From Yersinia massiliensis (GTDB lineage: Bacteria > Pseudomonadota > Gammaproteobacteria > Enterobacterales > Enterobacteriaceae): a stretch of DNA of 64,000 nt. The notes beneath the pieces were generated by a model that saw only the letters and a list, made by a program, of their open reading frames with translations, did no database searches and was not told the DNA's origin. Both the position numbers and the translations under genes were made by a program. The stretch's first letter is position 1; every line of letters starts with the position of its first letter. Shown here one piece after another: positions 45,563-55,127 of the stretch. The DNA lies in the NCBI RefSeq assembly GCF_003048255.1, contig NZ_CP028487.1:3782001-3846000 (forward strand), written 5' to 3'.

Positions 45563-45716
45563 ATATCAAAAACAAGTATCAGCAAATATTAATCACTCAG
45601 GTCTTAATAAACATTTAAATCCGATTACTTAACCTGGGCAATGACACTATTTAATATATCTCCTCGGCCATTTCAGCCAAGGGGAAATAGGGGCATATTG
45701 CCGAAAGGGGTCCACC

Positions 45717-46514
45717 ATGGAAATCAGTTTACTACAGATTATCTTAATATTTATTTTCGCCTGCATCGCCGGTATCGGCAGTGTGCTGGATGAATTCCAA
45801 ACGCATCGGCCATTAATCGCTTGTACCATTACCGGCCTGATCCTCGGTGATATGACGACTGGCGTGATCCTTGGCGGGACGCTGGAGCTCATCGCCTTGG
45901 GCTGGATGAACGTGGGCGCGGCACAATCCCCCGATTCTGCGCTGGCCAGTATCATTTCCACCATCTTAGTCATCGTTGCTCACCAAAACATTGCCACAGG
46001 GATTGCTATCGCCCTGCCAGTGGCGGTAGCCGGTCAGGTTCTCACTGTCTTTGCGCGTACCATCACCGTGGCTTTCCAACATGCCGCAGACCGCGCGGCA
46101 GAAAGCGCCAATTTTGCGATGATTGATTTAATGCATGTCTCCGCGCTGCTGGTTCAGGCGTTGCGCGTCGCCATACCGGTGCTGATCGTCTCTATTTTTG
46201 TCAGTGCTGACACCGTCACCCACATGCTCAATGCCATTCCAACCGTGGTCACTCACGGGCTACAAATCGCGGGCGGGTTTATCGTGGTGGTCGGTTACGC
46301 CATGGTGCTCAACATGATGGGCGTGAAATACCTGATGCCCTTCTTCTTCCTCGGTTTTATTGTCGGCAGCTACCTCGGTTTCAGCCTGCTCGCGTTCGGG
46401 GGTATCGGCCTGATTATCGCCCTGCTGTATATCCAGTTAAATCCTCTTTATCAGAAACCGGCGGCCCCAGCAGCCCAAGGCAATCACGCCAAACTCGATG
46501 AATTAGAAGACTAG
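45717..46514 (+). CDS. PTS mannose/sorbose-family IIC membrane component
   Basis: This membrane subunit of the permease has 265 residues and about seven hydrophobic segments. It starts MEISLLQIILIFIFACIAGIGSVLDEFQ and has the conserved GLILGDMTTGVILGGTLELIALGWMNVGAAQSPD, both typical of the sorbose-4/ManY family. AAAGGGG precedes the ATG. It corresponds to SorA and must pair with the IID protein encoded 12 bases downstream. Confidence 0.9.
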   Translation: MEISLLQIILIFIFACIAGIGSVLDEFQTHRPLIACTITGLILGDMTTGVILGGTLELIALGWMNVGAAQSPDSALASIISTILVIVAHQNIATGIAIALPVAVAGQVLTVFARTITVAFQHAADRAAESANFAMIDLMHVSALLVQALRVAIPVLIVSIFVSADTVTHMLNAIPTVVTHGLQIAGGFIVVVGYAMVLNMMGVKYLMPFFFLGFIVGSYLGFSLLAFGGIGLIIALLYIQLNPLYQKPAAPAAQGNHAKLDELED

Positions 46515-46525
46515 GAGACGCCGAC

Positions 46526-47356
46526 ATGAGCACACCAAGCAAACAAATTACCCGCTCTGACCTGTTTAAAATGTTTTTACGCAGTAACTTGCAACAAGCC
46601 TCGTTTAACTATGAGCGTATTCATGGTCTGGGCTTCTGCTATGACATGGTGCCCGCGATTAAGCGCTTGTATCCGCTGAAAGCAGATCAGATTGCTGCGT
46701 TAAAACGTCACTTAGTGTTCTTCAACACCACACCTGCCGTCTGCGGCCCAGTGATTGGTGTGACCGCCGCGATGGAAGAAGCGCGTGCCAATGGTGCCGA
46801 CATTGATGAAGGCGCGATTAATAGCCTGAAAGTGGGGCTGATGGGGCCTTTGGCAGGTGTGGGTGACCCACTGATTTGGGGGACATTACGCCCCATCACT
46901 GCGGCATTAGGGGCTTCATTAGCGCTGAATGGCAATGTATTGGGGCCGATTCTGTTCTTCCTGTCATTCAACGCTGTCCGTCTGGCGCTGAAATGGTTTG
47001 GCTTGCAATACGGTTTCGCCAAAGGGGTCAATATCGTGAAAGACCTCGGCGGTAACCTGCTGCAAAAACTGACCGAAGGGGCGTCTATTCTGGGCCTGTT
47101 TATCATGGGGGTGTTGGTCACCAAATGGACCAGTATCAATGTGCCGCTGGTGATTTCGAAGACGCCAGCACAGGACGGCACCACCGTGACCATGACCGTG
47201 CAGAACATTCTGGATCAACTCTGCCCCGGCTTGCTGGCATTGGCGCTCACTCTATTAATGATGCGTTTACTCAAACGCAAAGTTAACCCTATCTGGCTTA
47301 TTTTCTCCCTGTTTGGCCTCGGAATTGTAGGCTCATGGCTTGGCATTCTTTCCTAA
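46526..47356 (+). CDS. PTS mannose/sorbose-family IID membrane component
   Basis: This second membrane subunit, unique to the mannose class, has 276 residues. The N-terminal part is cytoplasmic and conserved (LFKMFLRSNLQQASFNYERIHGLGFCYDMVPAIKRLYP), with VKVGLMGPLAGVGDPLIWGTLRPI in the middle and hydrophobic segments toward the end. AGGAGACG precedes the ATG. It corresponds to SorM. The four PTS proteins import a hexose, probably L-sorbose, as its phosphate. Confidence 0.9.
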   Translation: MSTPSKQITRSDLFKMFLRSNLQQASFNYERIHGLGFCYDMVPAIKRLYPLKADQIAALKRHLVFFNTTPAVCGPVIGVTAAMEEARANGADIDEGAINSLKVGLMGPLAGVGDPLIWGTLRPITAALGASLALNGNVLGPILFFLSFNAVRLALKWFGLQYGFAKGVNIVKDLGGNLLQKLTEGASILGLFIMGVLVTKWTSINVPLVISKTPAQDGTTVTMTVQNILDQLCPGLLALALTLLMMRLLKRKVNPIWLIFSLFGLGIVGSWLGILS

Positions 47357-47424
47357 TTAATGCCGGGGAGTTTTTTTATTCGCACTGTTGTTTTAATTAT
47401 TCATGATTATTGAGGTGGTTCCGC

Positions 47425-48675
47425 ATGAAAACGAAAGCGTTACGTTTATATGGAAAAAATGACTTACGTCTAGAGAGTTTTACTTTACCGGAAATCGGCG
47501 ATGATGAGATTTTGGCGACCGTGGTGACCGACAGTATTTGCCTCTCGTCATGGAAGGAGGCCAATTTGGGCGCGGACCATAAAAAGGTGCCCGATGATGT
47601 GGCAGAAAACCCGATTATTATCGGTCATGAGTTTTGCGGCGATATTTTGCAAGTCGGCAAACACTGGCAGCACAAATTTAAGCCTGGCAGCCGTTATGTG
47701 ATTCAGGCCAATTTGCAGTTACCTGATCGCCCAGATTGCCCCGGCTACTCTTTCCCTTATATCGGCGGTGAAGCTACCCACGTGGTGATCCCGAATGAGG
47801 TGATGGCGCAAGATTGCCTGCTGCCCTATGAAGGCGAGAGCTATTTCGAAGGGTCACTGGTGGAGCCACTTTCTTGCGTTATCGGCGCATTTAACGCCAA
47901 TTACCATCTGGTTCCCGGTACTTACCAGCATAAAATGGGCATCAAGCCCAATGGCCATGTGTTGATTCTAGGCGGTACAGGCCCGATGGGGTTATTGGCC
48001 ATCGATTATGCCCTGCATGGGCCAGTGAATCCGGCCTTGTTGGTCATCACTGATCGCCACCAGCAAAAACTCGATTATGCCGCTCGCCTCTACCCGAGCG
48101 AGCCGCAAACGCAAGTGCATTACCTCAATACTCAGCACACCGAGGACCAATTTGAGCGCTTAATGGCCCTGACCGACGGCAAAGGTTACGACGATATTTT
48201 TGTTTTCGTGCCGTCAGCGGAATTGGTCACCTTGGCATCGAGCCTGCTGGCACCGGATGGCTGTTTTAATTTCTTTGCCGGTCCGCAGGATAAGCATTTT
48301 ATGGCGTCGGTTAACTTCTACGACATTCACTATTCGTTTACCCATTATGTCGGCACCTCCGGCGGTAATACCGACGATATGCGCGAAGCGGTGAGTTTGA
48401 TTGAAGCGAAGAAAGTGAATGCAGGCAAAGTGGTGTCCCATATTTTGGGGCTCAATGATGCCGCTACAACCACACTGAATTTGCCTAAAATTATCGGCGG
48501 TAAAAAACTGGTGTATACCGGCAAAAATATCCCGCTGACGTCATTGAGTGAGTTAATGAGCCAGCCGCAAACTTTGCCATTATTGCAGGAGTTACAGACT
48601 ATTTTGCGTAAAACGGAGGGGTTGTGGTCGAAAGAGGCCGAAGATTTCGTGTTGGCTTACGCCCCCGAGATTTAA
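47425..48675 (+). CDS. SorE-like medium-chain dehydrogenase (L-sorbose-1-phosphate reductase candidate)
   Basis: This is a zinc-type medium-chain dehydrogenase of 416 residues. The N-terminal catalytic domain has IIIGHEFCGDILQVGKHW, and the nucleotide fold has HVLILGGTGPMGLLA near residue 180. In the Klebsiella sor operon SorE reduces L-sorbose 1-phosphate to sorbitol 6-phosphate and follows the PTS genes, as here. GAGGTGG precedes the ATG at 47425; an ATG 15 bases upstream is rejected. The next enzyme, a SorD-type sorbitol-6-phosphate dehydrogenase, is missing from this cluster. Assignment to sorbose is therefore probable but not proven. Confidence 0.78.
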   Translation: MKTKALRLYGKNDLRLESFTLPEIGDDEILATVVTDSICLSSWKEANLGADHKKVPDDVAENPIIIGHEFCGDILQVGKHWQHKFKPGSRYVIQANLQLPDRPDCPGYSFPYIGGEATHVVIPNEVMAQDCLLPYEGESYFEGSLVEPLSCVIGAFNANYHLVPGTYQHKMGIKPNGHVLILGGTGPMGLLAIDYALHGPVNPALLVITDRHQQKLDYAARLYPSEPQTQVHYLNTQHTEDQFERLMALTDGKGYDDIFVFVPSAELVTLASSLLAPDGCFNFFAGPQDKHFMASVNFYDIHYSFTHYVGTSGGNTDDMREAVSLIEAKKVNAGKVVSHILGLNDAATTTLNLPKIIGGKKLVYTGKNIPLTSLSELMSQPQTLPLLQELQTILRKTEGLWSKEAEDFVLAYAPEI

Positions 48676-48692
48676 TTTTTCCGCATCAAAAA

Positions 48693-48729
48693 CGCAGGGG
48701 AAGCCAACGGTTATCGCGCTTCCCCTGCG
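48693..48729 (-). terminator. Terminator between the SorE-like gene and the ArsR-type gene
   Basis: CGCAGGGGAAG and CTTCCCCTGCG form a perfect 11-bp stem around a 15-base loop. On the minus strand TTTTTGATG follows, so it is a proper terminator for the ArsR-type gene and may also block read-through from the plus strand. Confidence 0.75.
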
Positions 48730-48733
48730 CCCT

Positions 48734-49102
48734 TCACGCGATCTCTTTATCTTCTTTATCTTCCGGCAAATGCTTCGCCGTTGACTCATCAGTGGTGGCA
48801 TCATTCTCGACAGCACTGAGTAACACATCCAGCAAGCCGGGGAAGCGGGCATCAATATCCTCGCGCCGCAGCGATAATAGACTTTCGCGCCCGCAGGGCC
48901 GCTGCCAGATAACACCACTTTCACGTAATACGCGCCAATGGTGGGTCAGGGTTGACTTAGATAACCCGTGCACCAAAGTGCCGCAGGCATGTTCACCCCC
49001 TGCCGCCAATCGACGAACCACCGCTAATCGCAGCGGGTTTCCTAGCGCCGTCAGCACATTTTCCAACCTGATCTGCTCACGTTCAGGGTGATTTGCAATC
49101 AT
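48734..49102 (-). CDS. ArsR/winged-helix transcriptional regulator
   Basis: This is a 122-residue winged-helix regulator. The helix-turn-helix region VLTALGNPLRLAVVRRLAAGGEHAC, HGLSKSTLTHHWRVLRESGVIW lies in residues 18-70. The segment GRESLLSLRREDIDARFPGLLDVLLS is typical of ArsR-type repressors without metal sites, and the C-terminus is acidic. The ATG at 49102 has AGGAACG upstream; a longer form starting 36 bases earlier is less likely. It lies divergent from an orphan EF-G gene, with a palindrome between them. Its signal is unknown. Confidence 0.82.
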   Translation of the reverse strand: MIANHPEREQIRLENVLTALGNPLRLAVVRRLAAGGEHACGTLVHGLSKSTLTHHWRVLRESGVIWQRPCGRESLLSLRREDIDARFPGLLDVLLSAVENDATTDESTAKHLPEDKEDKEIA

Positions 49103-49339
49103 AGCGTTCCTATCAATAAACAGCCGTTCCCGTGCCAATTGCCCGACAAACTACCTGATCGAGCCATCTCAACTGATCCTTCGCGGGCGGCAATATAGCC
49201 TATACTTCATCTCGACCCTACGACTAAATGCCGAGTCTACTCTCATTCTAGTGCAATGCTGTTAAGCCAGTACCTGCTGAACAGCCCCCTCAAACCCGAT
49301 TCATCGCCATTATTGCATAGTTTAAGAACAAATAATTAA

Positions 49340-49363
49340 ATTGTACGTGTATATTCGTACAAT
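49340..49363. promoter_or_regulatory. Inverted repeat between the ArsR-type gene and the EF-G gene, candidate operator
   Basis: ATTGTACG and CGTACAAT form an 8-bp perfect inverted repeat with an 8-base spacer. A TATACT -10-like box follows at 49369 toward the EF-G gene. The rest of the 382-bp divergent region holds no gene that I can support. Confidence 0.6.
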
Positions 49364-49484
49364 AGGCCTATACTGATCGCGATCAGGTGACCATTCGAGG
49401 TCACAGGACATTTAACCAAACAACTTCCCGGTGGCGCGTCAAATCGCCCGCCCCGAAATTGCCATTATCTACTAAGGACTTCAT

Positions 49485-51593
49485 ATGGCACGTAAAACTC
49501 CTATCGAGCGCTATCGCAACATCGGTATCTCAGCCCACATCGACGCCGGTAAAACTACCACTACTGAGCGTATTTTGTTCTACACCGGCGTCAGTCATAA
49601 GCTGGGTGAAGTGCATGATGGCGGCGCGACAACTGACTGGATGGCTCAGGAGCAGGAACGTGGCATTACCATTACATCGGCTGCCGTGACCTGTTTCTGG
49701 AAAGGTATGGATCGTACCTTGCCGGAGCACCGTATTAATATTATCGATACCCCTGGGCATGTGGATTTCACCATTGAGGTGGAACGTTCTATGCGGGTGC
49801 TCGACGGTGCAGTCATGGTGTACGACGCAGTGGGTGGCGTACAGCCACAGTCTGAAACCGTGTGGCGTCAGGCCAATAAATACCGTGTGCCGCGCTTGGC
49901 ATTCGTCAACAAGATGGACCGCCCAGGTGCTGATTTCTTCCGCGTGCGGCAGATGATGATCGACCGCTTGAAGGCGAATCCGGTGCCGATCGTGATCCCG
50001 ATTGGCAGTGAAGATAATTTCACCGGCGTGGTGGATTTGCGACTGATGCGCGCCATTATCTGGGATGAAGCCTCTCAGGGCATGACGTTCAGCTATGAGC
50101 CGATTCCAGAAAACCTGCTGGCAACCGCCAATGAGTGGCGCGAGAAGATGGTGTCCGAGGCGGCTGAAGCCTCTGAAGCGTTGATGACCGAATATCTGGA
50201 AACGGGCGACCTGACGGTGGAGGAGATCACTCAAGGTCTGCGTATTCGCACCATTGCCGGTGAAATCCAGCCGATGATGTGCGGTAGCGCCTTTAAAAAC
50301 AAAGGGGTGCAACGCATGCTGGATGCGGTCGTTGAGCTGATGCCATCACCGGTCGATATTCCGCCGGTCAGTGGCACCGACGAAGACGGCAACGAAGTCA
50401 GTCGTCAGGCCGATGATAATGAAAAATTCTCGGCGCTGGCGTTCAAACTGATGACCGACCCCTACGTCGGCCAACTGACTTTCGTGCGCGTCTATTCGGG
50501 TGTTTTGCGTAAAGGCGACAGCGTGTATAACCCGATTCGCGGCAAGAAAGAGCGCATTGGTCGTATTGTCCAGATGCATGCCAATAACCGCATCGAAGTG
50601 GACGAAATACGCGCCGGTGATATCGCCGCTTGCGTCGGTTTGAAAGATGTCACGACCGGGGAAACGCTGTGTGATCCAGATGCGGTGATTACGCTGGTGC
50701 GCATGGAATTCCCTGAGCCGGTGATTTCGCAAGCCATTGAGCCTAAAACGAAAGCGGATCAGGAGAAAATGAGCCTCGCCCTGCAACGGCTGGCTTCGGA
50801 AGATCCGTCATTTAGAATTCGCACGGACGAAGAATCCGGCCAGACCATTATTTCCGGTATGGGTGAGTTGCATCTGGAGATCATTGTCGACCGCATGAAG
50901 CGTGAGTTTGGCGTCGAAGCCAATATCGGTAAGCCGCAAGTGACCTACCGTGAAACCGTGCGCAAAACCGTGACAGATGTGGAAGGTAAATTTGTTCGCC
51001 AATCCGGTGGTAAAGGGCAATACGGCCATGTGGTCTTTACTCTTGAACCTCAGGAAGCAGGCAGCGGCTTTGCCTTTGTCGATGCGACAAAAGGCGGCGT
51101 GGTCCCCCGTGAGTTTATCGGCGCAGTTGAAAAAGGGGTGCTTGAAGCCACCAACACCGGTGTACTGGCCGGTTATCCGGTAGTGGATGTGAAAGTGACG
51201 CTGACGTTCGGTTCCTATCACGAGGTCGACTCCTCTGAACTGGCGTTTAAAATGGCCGCCATCTTTGGTTTCAAAGAAGCGGTTAAGCGTGCATCACCGG
51301 TGATTTTGGAGCCTGTCATGAGCGTTGAGGTGGAAACACCAGAAGAGTACGCCGGTAACGTGATGGGGGATCTTTCGTCTCGCCGTGGCATGGTGCAAGG
51401 AATGGAAGAGATGATTGGTGGCGGGAAGATTATCCGCGCAGAAGTGCCGTTATCCGAAATGTTCGGTTACTCCACCACACTGCGTTCGATGTCCCAAGGC
51501 CGAGCAACTTATACCATGGAATTCAAACATTACGCCGAAGCACCGCGCAATGTTGCTGATGCGATTATTGCCGCTCGCGGCAATAAAGGTTAA
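49485..51593 (+). CDS. fusA: Elongation factor G paralogue outside the str operon
   Basis: This is a full-length translational GTPase of 702 residues, which would move tRNAs and mRNA on the ribosome. The G motifs are intact: AHIDAGKT (17-24), RGITI (59-63), DTPGH (88-92, with catalytic-type H92) and NKMD (142-145). All five EF-G domains are present, including GQYGHVV and the C-terminal RGMVQGMEE region. It is not in a str operon: no rpsL, rpsG or tuf gene flanks it. The protein differs at many positions from E. coli FusA. AAGGA precedes the ATG. It is probably a second EF-G (FusA2 type) with a specialised role, for example under ribosome-targeting stress; that is inference. Confidence 0.9.
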   Translation: MARKTPIERYRNIGISAHIDAGKTTTTERILFYTGVSHKLGEVHDGGATTDWMAQEQERGITITSAAVTCFWKGMDRTLPEHRINIIDTPGHVDFTIEVERSMRVLDGAVMVYDAVGGVQPQSETVWRQANKYRVPRLAFVNKMDRPGADFFRVRQMMIDRLKANPVPIVIPIGSEDNFTGVVDLRLMRAIIWDEASQGMTFSYEPIPENLLATANEWREKMVSEAAEASEALMTEYLETGDLTVEEITQGLRIRTIAGEIQPMMCGSAFKNKGVQRMLDAVVELMPSPVDIPPVSGTDEDGNEVSRQADDNEKFSALAFKLMTDPYVGQLTFVRVYSGVLRKGDSVYNPIRGKKERIGRIVQMHANNRIEVDEIRAGDIAACVGLKDVTTGETLCDPDAVITLVRMEFPEPVISQAIEPKTKADQEKMSLALQRLASEDPSFRIRTDEESGQTIISGMGELHLEIIVDRMKREFGVEANIGKPQVTYRETVRKTVTDVEGKFVRQSGGKGQYGHVVFTLEPQEAGSGFAFVDATKGGVVPREFIGAVEKGVLEATNTGVLAGYPVVDVKVTLTFGSYHEVDSSELAFKMAAIFGFKEAVKRASPVILEPVMSVEVETPEEYAGNVMGDLSSRRGMVQGMEEMIGGGKIIRAEVPLSEMFGYSTTLRSMSQGRATYTMEFKHYAEAPRNVADAIIAARGNKG

Positions 51594-51642
51594 TTCGCTT
51601 TAGCCCGCAGTTAGCTTCATCAAACAGTTAACTTCACCAAAC

Positions 51643-51677
51643 AAAACCGCCGGTAGATATTGACTGGCGGTTTTTTT
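51643..51677 (+). terminator. Rho-independent terminator after the EF-G gene
   Basis: AAAACCGCC and GGCGGTTTT pair across a 14-base loop, and seven T residues follow the GGCGG arm. It lies between this gene and the convergent cupin-XRE gene and may serve both. Confidence 0.75.
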
Positions 51678-51682
51678 ATGGG

Positions 51683-52273
51683 CTAAAAAGTCACTGGCGT
51701 ATTGACCCATAACACCCTCGCGGTGGACTCGCCGATATTACGGTAACCATGGGGTACATGGCTGGGGAAATAAAAAGAATCCCCCACATTGAGCAGATAA
51801 GTCTCCTCACCTAAATACAGCGCAATTTCCCCCTCAAGCACATAGCCCATCTCCTCACCATGATGTTCGATTTGCCCATCACTGGCGACACCAGGTTCGA
51901 TGATGTGAATGTTTCCTTGCAGCAGTCCACCTTTGTGATGATGGGTGAGATTCTCCAGCTCAATACCGCCCTTCTTACTGCGGTGAACAAAACGCTTACG
52001 AACGCGTTGTTCTGGCTTCAGAACCGGTGAATCTGCCACCCAACTCTCGGCCATCAAATCTGAAATATTGGTTTCCAGCGCGCTCGCCAACCGGTGCAAC
52101 ATAGCAAGGGAGGGTGACGCGACTTCGTTCTCCAGTTTGGACAGCAAACTCTCAGAGCACCCGACTTTCTGCGCCAACTGTTTGAGCGTGATGTCCTGCG
52201 CCAAACGAGCATGACGTAAACGCATCCCTAAATCAGACAAAACAAAACCGCCGTTATCACCGTTTTTTTTCAT
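51683..52273 (-). CDS. XRE-family regulator with cupin sensor domain
   Basis: This is a 196-residue regulator. The N-terminal XRE helix-turn-helix (RLRHARLAQDITLKQLAQKVGCSESLLSKLENE) lies near residues 18-51. The C-terminal cupin barrel (EHHGEEMGYVLEGEIALYLGEETYLLNVGDSFYFPSHVPHGYRN) lies near 135-180 and is built like PuuR-type sensors of small nitrogen compounds. The binding site before the ATG is weak; M17 is an alternative start. It is the last gene behind the DUF1989 gene and probably controls the importer and hydrolase genes, perhaps through the tandem sites at 57381-57403. Confidence 0.88.
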   Translation of the reverse strand: MKKNGDNGGFVLSDLGMRLRHARLAQDITLKQLAQKVGCSESLLSKLENEVASPSLAMLHRLASALETNISDLMAESWVADSPVLKPEQRVRKRFVHRSKKGGIELENLTHHHKGGLLQGNIHIIEPGVASDGQIEHHGEEMGYVLEGEIALYLGEETYLLNVGDSFYFPSHVPHGYRNIGESTARVLWVNTPVTF

Positions 52274-52367
52274 AAGTTGGTATCTGCTACTGAAAGAGGC
52301 TCAAACGCCCAGCGTTTCCGTGCCGGGCAATATTTATCACATCGGTACTAACAGCCAAAATAGCCGC

Positions 52368-53066
52368 TTATGCCGTCACACTAAAATGCACATCCTGCGG
52401 GTTACAGCCATTAATGGGCACGATGTCTTGTGGGCAAGCCGACATGACGACAATACAATCCAGCTCGGCGCGGATTTCAACGTAATCCCCCGCTTTGCTC
52501 ACCGTCGGTAACCACGAGATGGTGTAATCCGGATTAACCGGCGTATTCATCCACAAATTCAACGGTTGCGGAACTTCACGCGCCCGTAACCCGATCGCAT
52601 TGAGCGCCAGCCGCATATTATCGGCGCAACTGTCGTGGTATTCAGTGATCCCCATATTGCTATAGCGATAAAGGTCACAGGCGGCAATCAGCGTATCGTG
52701 TACGCCCGGTGAGGTATCCGTTATCAGCGTCCCTATCGCACGACGCTGATTGGTGACTAATGCATCTCCCGGTTGAGGAATGATTTTATCAATAAATGCG
52801 CGCGTGTGTTCCATTGATGAGAACTCACTGAGGTCAGCGCTATTAAACAGCCATGTGTCGCACACCTGACTGCCAGGAGTATTAGTAATGCGGATAACCT
52901 GCCCTTTACTCAGCTTCACCGCCCGACCACAGCGGGCAGGCACGGTATACACCTCACCTAATACCGGCGTACCGTCGGCAGAAATAGGGGAAGATAACGT
53001 GGCATTCGTGCCCAGCGCGCTACCATTGTCTTTGTCACAGCAAGCAGGATAAGTGTGAGTGCTCAT
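52368..53066 (-). CDS. DUF1989 (urea-carboxylase-associated) family protein
   Basis: This is a 232-residue protein of the DUF1989 family. Members are encoded next to urea carboxylase and guanidine/carboxyguanidine enzymes, where paired subunits act as a deiminase; single members remain uncharacterised as far as I know. Visible features are VPARCGRAVKLSKGQVIRITN, the cysteine-containing QVCDTWLFN, and the conserved YHDSCADNMRLAL and PLNLWMN blocks. It has AGGAG upstream and overlaps the end of the hydrolase gene by 32 bases. By context it acts on the same imported ureido or carbamoyl compound, or on the product. Confidence 0.8.
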   Translation of the reverse strand: MSTHTYPACCDKDNGSALGTNATLSSPISADGTPVLGEVYTVPARCGRAVKLSKGQVIRITNTPGSQVCDTWLFNSADLSEFSSMEHTRAFIDKIIPQPGDALVTNQRRAIGTLITDTSPGVHDTLIAACDLYRYSNMGITEYHDSCADNMRLALNAIGLRAREVPQPLNLWMNTPVNPDYTISWLPTVSKAGDYVEIRAELDCIVVMSACPQDIVPINGCNPQDVHFSVTA

Positions 53067-54318
53067 GAGGAACTCCTATGGGTTGATTTGCCAGTTCTGT
53101 CAGGCAACAGGCTAATGCCTTCGCGCCGAGGTACAGATACTGAGGGTCGGTGTATTCAGCCGGGTTATGGCTGATGCCGTTATGGCTAGGAACAAAAAAC
53201 ATACTGGTGGGGCAATGGCTGGCCAGATGCATCGCATCATGAAATGCCCCCGAGGTCAGGGTGGCGGTATCGATTTGTAGCGCCTGCGTACAGGCATATT
53301 GTTGCGCCAGTAATTGAGTATTGAACGCCACCGGCGGGTGGCTAAAGACGCACTCGACCAACACATTGTCAGCGGCAATCTGCTGCATCCAGTCATCAAA
53401 CTGCGCTAAAACCGCAGGATCTTCGTGGCGAAAATCCAGTGTAAAAGTGGCACGACTGGCAATCGTATTGATGGCATTCGGCTCCACTTCCCAACGGCCA
53501 AAGGTCAACCTTAATTGGTCAGCGGGCAGCGTTGCTGCCTGTTCTTCTAACTGTTGTGCCATCTGGCGAGCCAGTGACATTGCATCTTTACGATCGCCCA
53601 TTGGCGTGGTGCCAGCATGGGCGGATTGCCCCAAGCAGCTCACTTGATACCAGCGAACGCCCTGAATGCCCTGCACCACGGCCAAGGGTTGATTCGCTTT
53701 CTCGAGCACTGGCCCTTGCTCAATATGTAACTCGACAAAAGCGGCCATCGGCACTGTTCCGCGCCGAGGCAGATGCGGGAAACGCTGGTGACAGCGCGCT
53801 AACGCTTGCTGGAGCGAGATCCCCTGCGCATCCTGATGATGCTGATAATCAGCCAAGCGCTGCGGCTGAACAAAGGCACTCGATCCCATTGCCCCAGGTG
53901 AAAAACGACTACCCTCTTCGTTCATCCAGATAGCCACTTCAATCGGGCGCAGCGTGGTGATCTCGGCCTGAGCTAAGGCACTTAAACATTCCATACCGGC
54001 AATCACGCCGTAACAACCATCAAGATTGCCGCCACAGGGTTGCGTATCGATATGGCTGCCGGTGACGACTGGCGGTAAATCTTCACGGCCAGCACGGCGG
54101 ATAAACAGGTTGGCGCAATCATCGGTGATCACTTCGCAACCTAATGCGAAAGCCCAGTCAATCAACCACGCTCTGGCAGCTAACTCTTCGCCTGACAAGG
54201 CCTGACGATTGACACCCCCGTGAGGTAATGCACCAAATTCAGCCAGTTGTGCCAGTCGCGCCATTAAGCGTTGCTGGCTGATATAGTCGGCGACCTGTAC
54301 GCCTACGCCCTTAAGCAT
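53035..54318 (-). CDS. M20-family zinc amidohydrolase (N-carbamoyl-L-amino acid / allantoate hydrolase type)
   Basis: This is a dimetal amidohydrolase of 427 residues. The metal-binding blocks are VVTGSHIDTQPCGGNLDGCYGV, NEEGSRF, ELHIEQGP and SHNGISHNPAEYT, all typical of the HyuC/AllC/beta-ureidopropionase group. It should remove a carbamoyl group, giving carbon dioxide, ammonia and an amine or amino acid. The ATG at 54318 has GGAGG upstream and overlaps the ATPase gene by 8 bases; an earlier in-frame start is rejected. Allantoin genes are absent, so an N-carbamoyl amino acid is a reasonable guess. The exact substrate is unknown. Confidence 0.87.
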   Translation of the reverse strand: MLKGVGVQVADYISQQRLMARLAQLAEFGALPHGGVNRQALSGEELAARAWLIDWAFALGCEVITDDCANLFIRRAGREDLPPVVTGSHIDTQPCGGNLDGCYGVIAGMECLSALAQAEITTLRPIEVAIWMNEEGSRFSPGAMGSSAFVQPQRLADYQHHQDAQGISLQQALARCHQRFPHLPRRGTVPMAAFVELHIEQGPVLEKANQPLAVVQGIQGVRWYQVSCLGQSAHAGTTPMGDRKDAMSLARQMAQQLEEQAATLPADQLRLTFGRWEVEPNAINTIASRATFTLDFRHEDPAVLAQFDDWMQQIAADNVLVECVFSHPPVAFNTQLLAQQYACTQALQIDTATLTSGAFHDAMHLASHCPTSMFFVPSHNGISHNPAEYTDPQYLYLGAKALACCLTELANQPIGVPHEHSHLSCLL

Positions 54319-55126
54319 GCCCGACCTCCGACTCATCCAATTGCAGCGGGCGTTTAAACCACGGCGCTAAAAATGCTTGCAGGCGTGCAGTCTGCGGCTG
54401 ACGGAACATCGTGGCGGGGGCACCACTTTCCACGATGCCGCCATCGGCCATAAACACCACTCGGGATGAAATCTTGGCGGCAAATGACATCTCATGGGTC
54501 ACCATCACCATGGTCATTCCCTCGTTAGCCAAGGCTTTTATGACGTCGAGCACCTCTTCTACGCGTTCAGGATCAAGTGCGGAAGTCGGCTCGTCGAGCA
54601 ACAGGAGTTCCGGCTCAAGCGCTAATGCTCTGGCGATCCCGACCCGTTGTTGCTGCCCGCCAGAGAGGCGGGATGGACGCGCTTGCGCTTTGTCTGACAT
54701 CCCGACTTGCGCCAATACCGCTTGCGCTTTTTGGCGCGCCTGATCTCGTGACCACTTTTTCCCTAATACCAAGGGCGCACAAACATTTTCCAGCACGGTC
54801 ATGTGCGGCCACAGGTTAAATTGCTGGAACACCATCGCCAGTGGGCGGCGTACTTCAGCAATTAAGGCAGCGCTATCACGATGTTTTTCCTCACGCCCCA
54901 CTCCGCTGTAGCCCAGTAGTTGCCCTTTGATCAAGACTTCCCCTTCGTCATAGGCTTCGAGGAAATTCATGCAACGTAACGCGGTGGTTTTTCCTGAGCC
55001 GGATGGGCCAATTAAGGTGACAATTTCTCCGGCATTCACCGTCAAATTAATCCCTGCCAGTACCCGATGATGGGCAAAAGATTTGCCGACGTTGCGCAAT
55101 TCAATAATGGGTCCGGTATTCATCAT
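54311..55126 (-). CDS. Polar-amino-acid-type ABC transporter ATPase
   Basis: This is the ATPase of a GlnQ/HisP-type importer, 271 residues. It has Walker A GPSGSGKTT, Q-loop MVFQQFNLWPHMT, signature LSGGQQQRVGIARAL and Walker B LLLLDEPTSALDPE. A slightly long insert (GYSGVGREEKHRDSAALIAEVRRP) lies between the Walker A and Q-loop regions, as in some octopine/histidine transporters. GAGGG precedes the ATGATG start. It is followed by the M20 hydrolase gene in the same operon. Confidence 0.92.
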   Translation of the reverse strand: MMNTGPIIELRNVGKSFAHHRVLAGINLTVNAGEIVTLIGPSGSGKTTALRCMNFLEAYDEGEVLIKGQLLGYSGVGREEKHRDSAALIAEVRRPLAMVFQQFNLWPHMTVLENVCAPLVLGKKWSRDQARQKAQAVLAQVGMSDKAQARPSRLSGGQQQRVGIARALALEPELLLLDEPTSALDPERVEEVLDVIKALANEGMTMVMVTHEMSFAAKISSRVVFMADGGIVESGAPATMFRQPQTARLQAFLAPWFKRPLQLDESEVGHA

Positions 55127-55127
55127 G

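Noticed and set aside
44643..47356. Mannose PTS (manXYZ)
   Set aside because: IIA and IIB are encoded separately and a SorC-type regulator and SorE-like reductase flank the genes, which fits the sorbose branch better.
49530..50312. 260-codon minus-strand frame inside the EF-G gene
   Set aside because: It is antisense to a certain gene; long antisense frames are common opposite such coding sequence. The protein is His-rich and unrecognisable.
49485..51593. The EF-G gene as the normal str-operon fusA
   Set aside because: rpsL, rpsG and tuf are absent on both sides; the neighbours are an ArsR-type gene and a cupin-XRE gene.
53532..53933. 133-codon plus-strand frame inside the M20 hydrolase gene
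   Set aside because: It is antisense to a well-supported gene with all metal-binding motifs, and has no family match.
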